7,726 nucleotides of DNA from JBFXAF01 sp050178915. Lineage in GTDB: Bacteria > Pseudomonadota > Alphaproteobacteria > Rhizobiales > Rhizobiaceae. Made by a program: the position numbers and the translations under genes. The stretch is taken from positions 1-7,726 of the forward strand of contig JBFXFO010000169.1 in the NCBI GenBank assembly GCA_050178915.1, in the 5' to 3' direction. Below, in pieces: positions 1 to 5,794 of this stretch (the first letter of the stretch is position 1; the number at the start of each line of letters is the position of its first letter). Below the pieces are notes generated by a model. That model saw nothing but the letters and a program-made list of their open reading frames with translations, was not told the origin of the DNA and made no database searches.

Positions 1-371
1 CACCGTCACCACCCCGGTGACCCTCATGCTTCCGGCTCGCGCGGCGCTTTACCGGGACCGGACGGAAGGAAGCGATGACGTCCCTGCGAAGTCCGACGTG
101 AGGAAGTCCGCAAGATCTCGCGCGGCCCAGGCTGGCGACGGCACGCTCTGAGCGCGGGCAAGTTTGGCGCTGCTGCGTTGAGCCAGCCACGGACGAGCCC
201 GACAGCTTGAGCGCGCAAGCCAACCTGCCGTAGCGCCACCTTGTCGCAGCGGCACGATGATCCGCGCCCGGATGCTGTTTTCAGAACCGCTGACGACGCC
301 GATGTTCTCTGGCGCAGCAGCACTAAGCTCATGATTTAATTCAATAAGACGCCAAGTTCAGTTCGCAGCGA

Positions 372-377
372 TATAAC
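372..377 (+). promoter_or_regulatory. Possible -10 element upstream of the GGDEF-EAL gene
   Basis: TATAAC at this position differs from the sigma-70 -10 consensus at one base and lies in the AT-richer stretch about 80 bases before the chosen start codon. No good -35 hexamer is seen at 16-18 bases spacing (about 348-355 reads ACGCCA and neighbours), so the promoter is only a candidate. It might depend on an activator or on another sigma factor. Confidence 0.25.
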
Positions 378-412
378 GACGTCCGGGATCCCCGTCCGAA
401 GCTGAGTCGTTA
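374..412. repeat. Inverted repeat in the leader of the GGDEF-EAL gene
   Basis: TAACGAC (374-380) is the exact reverse complement of GTCGTTA (406-412), with 25 bases between that include the palindrome GGGATCCC (385-392). The left arm overlaps the candidate -10 element, so it could be an operator half-site pair or an RNA stem in the 5' leader. There is no T-tract after it, so it is not an intrinsic terminator. A 7-base stem with a long loop can also occur by chance. Confidence 0.25.
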
Positions 413-458
413 GGAAACTGAAAGTCAATTGCAGATAACCTGCCCGCAAAGGCTGGTG

Positions 459-3110
459 ATGATAGTTTCACGATTGCTCATTGCGACGCTGGTTGCTTCC
501 ACGGCGGCCGCGCTCTGGAATATACCGCGAGTGTTCGGCTGGGAGGATGCTGACGCGCTGAACTGGCTCGCCTCGGTTCAGGTCGCAATGCCGGCGGTGG
601 CCGCAGCGTGTGCCATGGTGGCTGCCTATGTGAGTTCAGCGCGTGACCGCGCGGCGTGGATGCTGATCTCGGCTGGCGGGCTGGTCTACGTCGGCGCCAA
701 CGTGGCCTATGTCGCCCTCGCGAAAGAGGGGGCGCCGTTCCCCACGCCCGCCGATGGCGCCTTCTTCATCATGGCACTGCTGTTCGGCCTGGGCATCATG
801 ATCTACGGGCAGCGCGAGCGAAGCTCGCCGGTGGTGAGCACGTACAACTTCATCCTGCTGTACGGAGCAACCATCCTCGGCACCCTTTTCCTGCTGCACC
901 AGAGGATCAAGGGCTCGGTGATCGGCGAAGCGGCGACCGTCGTGGCGTTCCTCTACCCCGCCCTCTGGTGCAGCGTCGCTGCGCTCGGCCTGGTCCTGCT
1001 GGTGATCTACAGGCATGGTCCGCGACTGCTGCCGTTCTCGATCCTCGTCGTGGCCATGGCGCTGGAGGGGACCGGCGACTTCATCTATGCGTCGCAGTTG
1101 ATGGATGGGACCTTCGCGAACGGCGGATGGCCCCATCTGCTGTGGATGATGTCGGCATCGCTGGTCGCCTGGGCCGCGGTGGAACACGCTCTCGTTGCCA
1201 GGGCCGGCAATGAACTGCTGGCAGCCCCCGCCAAGTCACCGGTGGCGTTGGGTGAGGCGTTGGCGCCTGCCGCCATCCTGTTTGTGATTCTCATCACCGG
1301 CAGCATCACCGGAGCCTTCGGCACCGGGCTGTACCGCATCTTTGCCGCATCCCTCGCGATCATCCTCGCCATAACCGTCGGACTGCGGGAGAACTGGATC
1401 GTCAGCGCCCGCGATCGGCTTCAGAAGATCGCCGACGAACGGCTTCACCGCCTGATCGGGAGCGAGCGGCGACTGACGTCCGTGCTTGATACGACGAGCG
1501 ACAGCGTGATCGTGCTGGATTCGGACTGGAATATCCGCTTCTTCAACGATCAGGCTGTCGATCTGGTCCCTGAACTCATCGAGGTGGGAATAGGCGGAAA
1601 GTTCTGGAGCCTTCTTCGGCCGCAGGAACGAGAAATCTATGGAGCCAGGTTCGAAGAGGTCTTGCGGACCGGCCAGCCACTCGAAATCGACACCTTCAAC
1701 GAGCAGCGTCAATTCTGGGTGGAGCTGCGCGCCTATGCGACCGGAGAGGGCCTGTCGCTCTTCTTCCGAAATGTCACGGAGCAGCGGCGCATCCGCGACG
1801 AGCTGGAACGCCTGGCCCACTTCGATTTTCTCACGGGACTCCATAACCGCGCGGTGTTTACCCAGCGCCTGCAGGGCATGGATCCGAAGGCCTTTGCAGC
1901 GGTTCTTCTTGTCGATCTGGACTCCTTCAAGGAGATCAACGACACCCTTGGCCACACCGTTGGCGACACGGTGCTCGCAAGCGTCGCGACGCGCCTGCGC
2001 GAAGTGGTGCCCGACGGCTACCTGGTGGCGCGCATCGGCGGCGACGAGTTCGCCGTGATCGCGGAGAACTCCACGCTGCCGGAGGTGGCTGCGCTGGGCC
2101 AGCGCATTTCCGCTGCGCTCTCGCGTCCCTTTGTGGTGGACGGCGAAGTGCTGTCGTTCGGAGCAAGCATCGGCATAGCCTCCACGGACAGCACTGCTGC
2201 GGGGCTGGAGCTTTTCACCAAGGCCGACATTGCACTGTACGAGGCAAAGGCATCCAGCAACGGCGAGGCTGTGGTCTTCCGTCCGGCGATGGAAGCGCGC
2301 ATGCGCGATCGGAAAGAGCTTCTCGCCGACCTTTCCAGTGCGGTCGAGAAGGGAGAACTCGAACTCGACTACCAGCCGCTGCTCGACATCGCCTCCCAGC
2401 GCACGGCCGGCTTCGAGGCGCTGGTGCGCTGGCGGCATCCGGTTCGCGGGCTCGTTCGTCCGGATGAGTTCATTGCCCTGGCAGAAGAAAGCGGTCTCAT
2501 CGTCTCGATCGGGGAATGGGTGCTTCGCACCGCCTGCGCCGAAGCGACCTCCTGGCCGCAAGGCATATCGGTGGCAGTCAATCTCTCGACGCGTCAATTC
2601 TCCGATCACAGCCTTGTCGACACGATCGTCCAGGCGTTGATGGACAGCGGACTCGACCACCGCAGGCTGGAACTGGAAATCACGGAATCGGCTCTGCTGC
2701 ATGAGGCCAACCTGCCAATACTCAAGGCGATCCGGGATCTCGGAGTAAGGCTCGCCCTCGACGATTTCGGCACCGGCTACTCATCTCTCGGCTACTTGCA
2801 GCGCGTCGCGTTCGACAAACTCAAGATCGACCGCTCCTTCATCATGGATGCCCCTGGCAATGCGAAGAGCAAGGCGATCGTGGAAGCGGTCCTGGAGATG
2901 GCGCGCGTTCTGGAGATCTCGGTCACGGCCGAGGGTGTGGAGAATGCCGAGCAGATGCAGTGGATTTCCGGGCGCTGCCATCAGGCGCAAGGCTACTTCA
3001 TCGCAAAGCCGATGCCGCCGCGCGAGGTGAGCGCCTACCTGAGCAGAGAAGTCCGGCACGAGATCCCTCGCAGGATGTCGGCGGCGGGCGATGCCGGCGG
3101 GTCCAGGTGA
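459..3110 (+). CDS. Membrane-anchored PAS-GGDEF-EAL c-di-GMP synthase/phosphodiesterase
   Basis: Predicted bifunctional enzyme of c-di-GMP turnover (883 aa from this start). Residues 1-310 form about ten hydrophobic segments with PFPTPAD (93-99) and GDFIY (206-210) motifs; a short helical linker leads to a PAS domain (about 336-442), GGDEF (about 450-605) and EAL (about 620-865). The synthase site is complete: D486, N494, D495 and GGDEF at 527-531. The RxxD inhibitory site expected just before it is absent. The phosphodiesterase site also looks complete: E653 of EAL, N708, E740, D768-D769, K789, E825 and Q844. Both activities are therefore possible; which dominates cannot be read from sequence. 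ATG 459 is chosen because AAAGG (448-452) lies six bases upstream; in-frame TTG 429 and GTG 456 are alternatives. It stands alone, with a terminator following about 170 bases after the stop. The signal sensed by the membrane part is unknown. Confidence 0.93.
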   Translation: MIVSRLLIATLVASTAAALWNIPRVFGWEDADALNWLASVQVAMPAVAAACAMVAAYVSSARDRAAWMLISAGGLVYVGANVAYVALAKEGAPFPTPADGAFFIMALLFGLGIMIYGQRERSSPVVSTYNFILLYGATILGTLFLLHQRIKGSVIGEAATVVAFLYPALWCSVAALGLVLLVIYRHGPRLLPFSILVVAMALEGTGDFIYASQLMDGTFANGGWPHLLWMMSASLVAWAAVEHALVARAGNELLAAPAKSPVALGEALAPAAILFVILITGSITGAFGTGLYRIFAASLAIILAITVGLRENWIVSARDRLQKIADERLHRLIGSERRLTSVLDTTSDSVIVLDSDWNIRFFNDQAVDLVPELIEVGIGGKFWSLLRPQEREIYGARFEEVLRTGQPLEIDTFNEQRQFWVELRAYATGEGLSLFFRNVTEQRRIRDELERLAHFDFLTGLHNRAVFTQRLQGMDPKAFAAVLLVDLDSFKEINDTLGHTVGDTVLASVATRLREVVPDGYLVARIGGDEFAVIAENSTLPEVAALGQRISAALSRPFVVDGEVLSFGASIGIASTDSTAAGLELFTKADIALYEAKASSNGEAVVFRPAMEARMRDRKELLADLSSAVEKGELELDYQPLLDIASQRTAGFEALVRWRHPVRGLVRPDEFIALAEESGLIVSIGEWVLRTACAEATSWPQGISVAVNLSTRQFSDHSLVDTIVQALMDSGLDHRRLELEITESALLHEANLPILKAIRDLGVRLALDDFGTGYSSLGYLQRVAFDKLKIDRSFIMDAPGNAKSKAIVEAVLEMARVLEISVTAEGVENAEQMQWISGRCHQAQGYFIAKPMPPREVSAYLSREVRHEIPRRMSAAGDAGGSR

Positions 3111-3160
3111 AGTCGCCGGTTGTGCCTGCCGCCTGAGCCGCTGGCGCTTCGCGCGACCTG

Positions 3161-3286
3161 TCACGGCTTGACTTCGGCGGCCTTTTCCTGTCTTAGAGCG
3201 ACCAATTCCGCGACGAGTTTCGACACTCCGAGCAGCCGACCGGGACGATCTGCACCAAGCAGGCGAGCGATCCCGGAGGTCAGCAC
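3161..3286 (-). pseudogene. Possible gene relic or small ORF, unidentified
   Basis: On the minus strand a frame from a GTG at 3286 to a TGA at 3161-3163 encodes about 41 residues whose second half looks like a natural amphipathic helix (for example GVSKLVAELVALRQEKAAEV). About 62% of its codons end in G or C, lower than in the neighbouring genes. There is no recognisable ribosome binding site, and the frame stays open upstream to a TAG near 3355 without an ATG. It could be the decayed 3' end of a lost gene, a small real gene, or chance. I do not recognise a family. The terminator stem overlaps its 5' end. Confidence 0.2.
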
Positions 3287-3317
3287 CCGGCAGCGCGATG
3301 CGCCCCCGGGTGCTTTT
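3282..3317 (+). terminator. Intrinsic terminator between the c-di-GMP gene and ffh
   Basis: AGCACCCGG (3282-3290) pairs perfectly with CCGGGTGCT (3306-3314), and the 15-base loop can fold again through GCGC (3293-3296) with GCGC (3300-3303). TTTT (3314-3317) follows directly. It is oriented to stop plus-strand transcripts, most simply those of the GGDEF-EAL gene, and would insulate ffh from it. If an ffh promoter lies further upstream, it could instead act as an attenuator in the ffh leader. The T-tract is short, so its efficiency is uncertain. Confidence 0.6.
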
Positions 3318-3355
3318 GGGCTTTGCGCTGTTGGGACTTGCCCGCGTAAACACTA

Positions 3356-3385
3356 CCTCCCGGTCAGTTGAACCGGGACAAGAGG
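3356..3385 (+). promoter_or_regulatory. Hairpin overlapping the ffh ribosome binding site
   Basis: CCCGGT (3359-3364) and ACCGGG (3372-3377) form a perfect 6-bp stem with a 7-base loop just upstream of ffh. The preceding CCTC (3356-3359) is complementary to GAGG (3382-3385), which is part of the ffh Shine-Dalgarno sequence GAGGA (3382-3386), six bases before ATG 3393. An extended fold with a 5-6 base bulge would thus mask the ribosome binding site. The complementarity is directly visible; a regulatory role is inference. Confidence 0.3.
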
Positions 3386-3392
3386 AAGATCG

Positions 3393-4973
3393 ATGTTCGA
3401 GAGCCTGCAGGACCGCCTTGGCTCCATTCTGAACGGCCTGACCGGCCGCGGTGCGCTGAGCGAAGCCGACGTGTCGGCGGCGCTGCGCGAGGTGCGGCGT
3501 GCGCTGATCGAGGCGGACGTCGCGCTCGACGTCGTGCGCTCCTTCACCGATCGCGTGCGCGCCAAGGCCGTCGGTGCCGACGTGCTGAAGTCGATCAAGC
3601 CCGGCCAGATGGTCGTCAAGATCGTGCACGACGAACTCGTCGCCATGCTCGGCTCCGACAGCGCGGCGATCGACCTGAATGCCCCGGCTCCTGTGGTCGT
3701 CATGATGGTCGGCCTGCAGGGCTCGGGCAAGACGACCACCACCGCCAAGATCGCCAAGCGCCTGACCGACCGCCAGAACAAGAAGGTCCTGATGGCGTCG
3801 CTCGACACGCGGCGTCCCGCCGCGCAGGAGCAGCTGCGCCAGCTCGGCGAGCAGACCGGCGTCGCCACGCTGCCGGTCATCGCCGGCCAGACGCCTGTCG
3901 ACATCGCGCGGCGCGCCGTGCAGGCGGCGAAGCTCGGCGGCCATGACGTCGTCATCCTCGACACTGCCGGCCGCACCCACATCGACGAGCCGCTGATGGC
4001 GGAGATGGCGGAAATCCGCGCCGTCTCCTCCCCCCACGAGACGCTGCTGGTGGCGGATTCGCTGACCGGCCAGGACGCGGTGAACCTCGCCAAGAATTTC
4101 GACGATCGCGTCGGCCTCACCGGCCTCGTGCTGACCCGCATGGACGGCGACGGCCGCGGCGGCGCGGCGCTGTCGATGCGCGCCGTCACCGGCAAGCCGG
4201 TGAAGCTGATCGGCACCGGCGAAAAGATGGACGCGCTGGAGGAGTTTCATCCTCGCCGCGTCGCCGACCGCATCCTCGGCATGGGCGACATTGTCAGCCT
4301 CGTCGAGAAGGCGGCCGAGACGATCGATGCGGAGAAGGCCGCGGCGATCGCCAAGAAGATGCAGGCCGGCAAGTTCGACCTGAACGACCTCGCCGACCAG
4401 CTCGGCCAGATGCAGAAGATGGGCGGCATGGGCGGCATCATGGGCCTCATGCCGGGCATGGGAAAGATGAAGGACCAGCTGGCGTCCGCCGGCTTCGACG
4501 ACAAGTCGATCTCCCGCCAGATCGCCATCGTGCGCTCGATGACCAAGGCCGAGCGCGCCAATCCGGACCTGCTCAAGCACAGCCGCAAGAAGCGCATCGC
4601 CGCCGGCTCCGGCACTGACGCCGCCGAGATCAACAAGCTGCTCAAGATGCATCGCGGCATGGCCGACATGATGAAGGCGATGGGCGGCAAGGGTAAGGGC
4701 GGCGGCATGATGCGCGGCCTGATGGGCGGGCTCGCCTCAAAGATGGGCATGGGCGGGATGATGGGCGGCGGCATGCCCGACCTCTCCAGCATGGACCCTG
4801 CGCAGCTGGAAGCGCTGCAGAAGCAGGTGCAGGCATCCGGCCTTGGCGGCGCCATGCCCAAGGGACTGCCAGGCGGCCTGCCGGGCCTCGGCGCCGGCGG
4901 CCTCCCCGGACTGGGCGGGCCGAAGCTGCCCGGCCTCGGCGGTGGACTGCCCGGAATTGGCAAGAAGCGGTGA
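3393..4973 (+). CDS. ffh: Signal recognition particle protein Ffh (SRP54 GTPase)
   Basis: Binds 4.5S RNA and signal sequences of nascent membrane proteins and delivers ribosomes to the receptor FtsY at the inner membrane, with GTP hydrolysis. The 526 residues show the helical N domain (1-~85), the G domain with P-loop GLQGSGKTTT (107-116), DTRRPAAQEQL (138-148), DTAGR (190-194), TRMDGD (248-253) and GTGEK (274-278), and the M domain (~300-430). The M domain has a Met-rich finger loop (339-359) and the basic RNA-binding segment around 382-407 (SMTKAERANP, SRKKRIAAGSG). G4 has Arg where many bacteria have Lys, which I recall as usual in alphaproteobacteria. The tail after ~430 is long and Met/Gly/Pro-rich; E. 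coli Ffh is shorter (about 450 aa). ATG 3393 has GAGGA six bases upstream. Its stop is seven bases before the next gene, so the two are probably co-transcribed and translationally linked. Confidence 0.98.
   Translation: MFESLQDRLGSILNGLTGRGALSEADVSAALREVRRALIEADVALDVVRSFTDRVRAKAVGADVLKSIKPGQMVVKIVHDELVAMLGSDSAAIDLNAPAPVVVMMVGLQGSGKTTTTAKIAKRLTDRQNKKVLMASLDTRRPAAQEQLRQLGEQTGVATLPVIAGQTPVDIARRAVQAAKLGGHDVVILDTAGRTHIDEPLMAEMAEIRAVSSPHETLLVADSLTGQDAVNLAKNFDDRVGLTGLVLTRMDGDGRGGAALSMRAVTGKPVKLIGTGEKMDALEEFHPRRVADRILGMGDIVSLVEKAAETIDAEKAAAIAKKMQAGKFDLNDLADQLGQMQKMGGMGGIMGLMPGMGKMKDQLASAGFDDKSISRQIAIVRSMTKAERANPDLLKHSRKKRIAAGSGTDAAEINKLLKMHRGMADMMKAMGGKGKGGGMMRGLMGGLASKMGMGGMMGGGMPDLSSMDPAQLEALQKQVQASGLGGAMPKGLPGGLPGLGAGGLPGLGGPKLPGLGGGLPGIGKKR
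4863..4961 (+). repeat. GLPG-type repeats encoded in the ffh tail
   Basis: Ffh residues 491-523 consist of repeated GLPG, GLPGLG and KLPGLG units, ending just before the terminal KKR. The underlying DNA is a GC-rich imperfect repeat prone to expansion or slippage. The segment is low complexity and probably disordered; similar tails occur in Ffh of related bacteria as far as I recall, with no defined role. Confidence 0.6.
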
Positions 4974-4980
4974 GGGGAAG

Positions 4981-5304
4981 ATGAGCGACGCCCAGGCCCT
5001 GCTGAAAGAATTGCGCAGCTCGATCGACAACATCGACGCCGCGCTGATCCACATGCTGGCGGAGCGCTTCCGCTGCACCCAGGCGGTCGGCGTCCTGAAG
5101 GCGACGCACGGGCTGCCGCCGGCGGACCCGGCGCGCGAACAGCAGCAGATCGCGCGCCTGCGCCGGCTGGCCGACGACGCACATCTCGACCCGGACTTCG
5201 CGGAGAAGTTCCTCAATTTCGTGGTGAAGGAAGTGATCCGTCACCACGAGCAGATCGCGGCCGGCAACGGTGCGACGAAACCCGCCGGCACCCAGCCGGC
5301 ATAG
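4981..5304 (+). CDS. Monofunctional chorismate mutase, AroQ class
   Basis: Converts chorismate to prephenate, the first step toward phenylalanine and tyrosine, in the cytoplasm. The 107 residues are all helical in character and align with the mutase part of E. coli PheA with a shift of one: R12, R29, K40, D49, R52 and E53 match the substrate-binding residues. The counterpart of E. coli Gln88 is not clear (H88, E84 and Q91 are nearby). Length is typical of a stand-alone AroQ domain; there is no dehydratase or dehydrogenase part and no signal peptide, so it is not the secreted type. ATG 4981 is preceded by GAGGGGAAG starting within the ffh stop codon; longer upstream starts would lie inside ffh and are unlikely. 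A short Gly/Ala/Pro-rich tail follows residue ~93. Placement between ffh and rpsP suggests co-expression with growth-linked genes. Confidence 0.92.
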   Translation: MSDAQALLKELRSSIDNIDAALIHMLAERFRCTQAVGVLKATHGLPPADPAREQQQIARLRRLADDAHLDPDFAEKFLNFVVKEVIRHHEQIAAGNGATKPAGTQPA

Positions 5305-5340
5305 ACATCATACCGAACAGAGATCAGTCAGGAGATTGAA

Positions 5341-5724
5341 ATGGCATTGAAGATCAGGCTGGCACGCGCTGGCTCCAAGAAGCGCCCCTACTACCATGTG
5401 GTCGTCGCCGACGTCCGCTCGCCGCGCGACGGCCGCTTTATCGAGGCGGTCGGCTCGTGGAACCCGCTGCTCCCGAAGGACGGCGAGCGCGTGAAGCTCG
5501 ACGAGGAGCGCGTGAAGCACTGGCTCGGCCAGGGCGCTCTGCCGACCGACCGCGTGCTGCGTTTCCTCGGCCAGGCTGGCATCTCCAAGCGCGATGCGCG
5601 CTCGAACCCGAAGAAGGCCGAGCCGGGCAAGAAGGCGCAGGAGCGCACTGCCGCCATCAAGAAGGCGCAGGAAGACGCCGCCGCCGCCATCGCCGCTGCT
5701 GCGGCCGAGCCGGCCGCGAGCTGA
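5341..5724 (+). CDS. rpsP: 30S ribosomal protein bS16
   Basis: Structural protein of the small ribosomal subunit that stabilises 16S rRNA during assembly. The 127 residues begin with the family signature (MALKIRLARAGSKKRPYYHV) followed by VVADVRSPRDGRFIE and the GSWNPL segment (38-43); the conserved fold ends near residue 83. Residues 85-127 are a Lys/Ala-rich extension ending in an alanine stretch, longer than in E. coli S16 (82 aa) but common in alphaproteobacteria. AGGAG (5330-5334) is six bases before ATG 5341, and the gap from the chorismate mutase stop is 36 bases, so one transcript with ffh is likely. rimM, trmD and rplS, which commonly follow, are absent; a strong terminator comes 20 bases after the stop. 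Confidence 0.98.
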   Translation: MALKIRLARAGSKKRPYYHVVVADVRSPRDGRFIEAVGSWNPLLPKDGERVKLDEERVKHWLGQGALPTDRVLRFLGQAGISKRDARSNPKKAEPGKKAQERTAAIKKAQEDAAAAIAAAAAEPAAS

Positions 5725-5744
5725 TCCACGCGATCGACCGAAAT

Positions 5745-5778
5745 GCGAAAACGGCGGGCCATGGCCCGCCGTTTTTGC
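5745..5778. terminator. Bidirectional intrinsic terminator between rpsP and the hydrolase gene
   Basis: Bases 5748-5760 (AAAACGGCGGGCC) are an exact reverse complement of 5763-5775, and the pairing extends through 5745-5747 with 5776-5778 (one G-T wobble). The centre GGCCATGGCC gives a minimal loop. One strand ends the stem with TTTTT (5772-5776) for rpsP; the A-tract gives a T-tract on the other strand for the convergent hydrolase gene, whose stop is at 5795-5797. This is the clearest terminator in the window. Confidence 0.9.
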
Positions 5779-5794
5779 GTTCGCCAGCGTGCCG

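Larger units (their letters stand above)
1..458. other. Left-edge region with no supported gene
   Basis: No gene can be supported here. A plus-strand frame is open from base 2 to a TGA at 149-151 (49 codons, mostly G/C at third positions) and could be the tail of a gene entering from the left, but its sequence matches no family I recognise. Minus-strand frames between about 24 and 370 are open too, yet they lack a convincing start and ribosome binding site and are rich in Arg, Ser and Ala, as expected of chance frames in GC-rich DNA. Bases from about 330 to 458 are more AT-rich and probably form the promoter and leader of the downstream c-di-GMP gene. Confidence 0.5.
3111..3392. other. Intergenic region between the c-di-GMP gene and ffh
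   Basis: This 282-base gap holds an intrinsic terminator (3282-3317), a hairpin next to the ffh ribosome binding site (3356-3385), and a short minus-strand open frame (3161-3286) that reads like a protein fragment. A promoter for ffh should lie between the terminator and base ~3360; TTGCGC (3323-3328) followed 18 bases later by TAAACA (3347-3352) is the best pair I can find, but it is weak. Confidence 0.5.

Noticed and set aside
24..332. Minus-strand open frames at the left edge (102 and 68 codons)
   Set aside because: They overlap each other in different frames, lack ribosome binding sites, are rich in Arg and Ser, and resemble no family I know.
1236..2702. A 488-codon minus-strand open frame antisense to the PAS-GGDEF-EAL region
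   Set aside because: It opposes conserved catalytic domains and has no recognisable motifs or ribosome binding site; it is a shadow of the third-position G/C bias.
3167..3195. CTTGAC with a possible -10 (GTCTTA or TCTTAG) as the ffh promoter
   Set aside because: The -35 fits the alphaproteobacterial consensus, but the -10 is poor and the terminator at 3282-3317 lies between it and ffh. An attenuated leader remains possible.
3111..3392. 4.5S RNA, tRNA or a riboswitch (such as a c-di-GMP riboswitch) in the gap before ffh
   Set aside because: I see no conserved tetraloop-bearing SRP RNA stem, cloverleaf or riboswitch core, only the terminator and a short hairpin.
2781..4652. A 623-codon open frame on the minus strand, across the end of the c-di-GMP gene and most of ffh
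   Set aside because: It is antisense to two firmly identified genes and spans the intergenic gap. Its composition is dominated by His, Leu, Ala, Arg and Asp, as expected from reading GC-biased codons backwards.
4843..4980. Longer N-terminus for the chorismate mutase
   Set aside because: It would lie within ffh in another frame, whereas ATG 4981 has a proper ribosome binding site and gives the expected family length.
4247..5182. A Pro/Ser/Arg-rich minus-strand frame opposite ffh and the chorismate mutase gene
   Set aside because: The proline runs are simply the complement of the Gly/Met-rich ffh tail.
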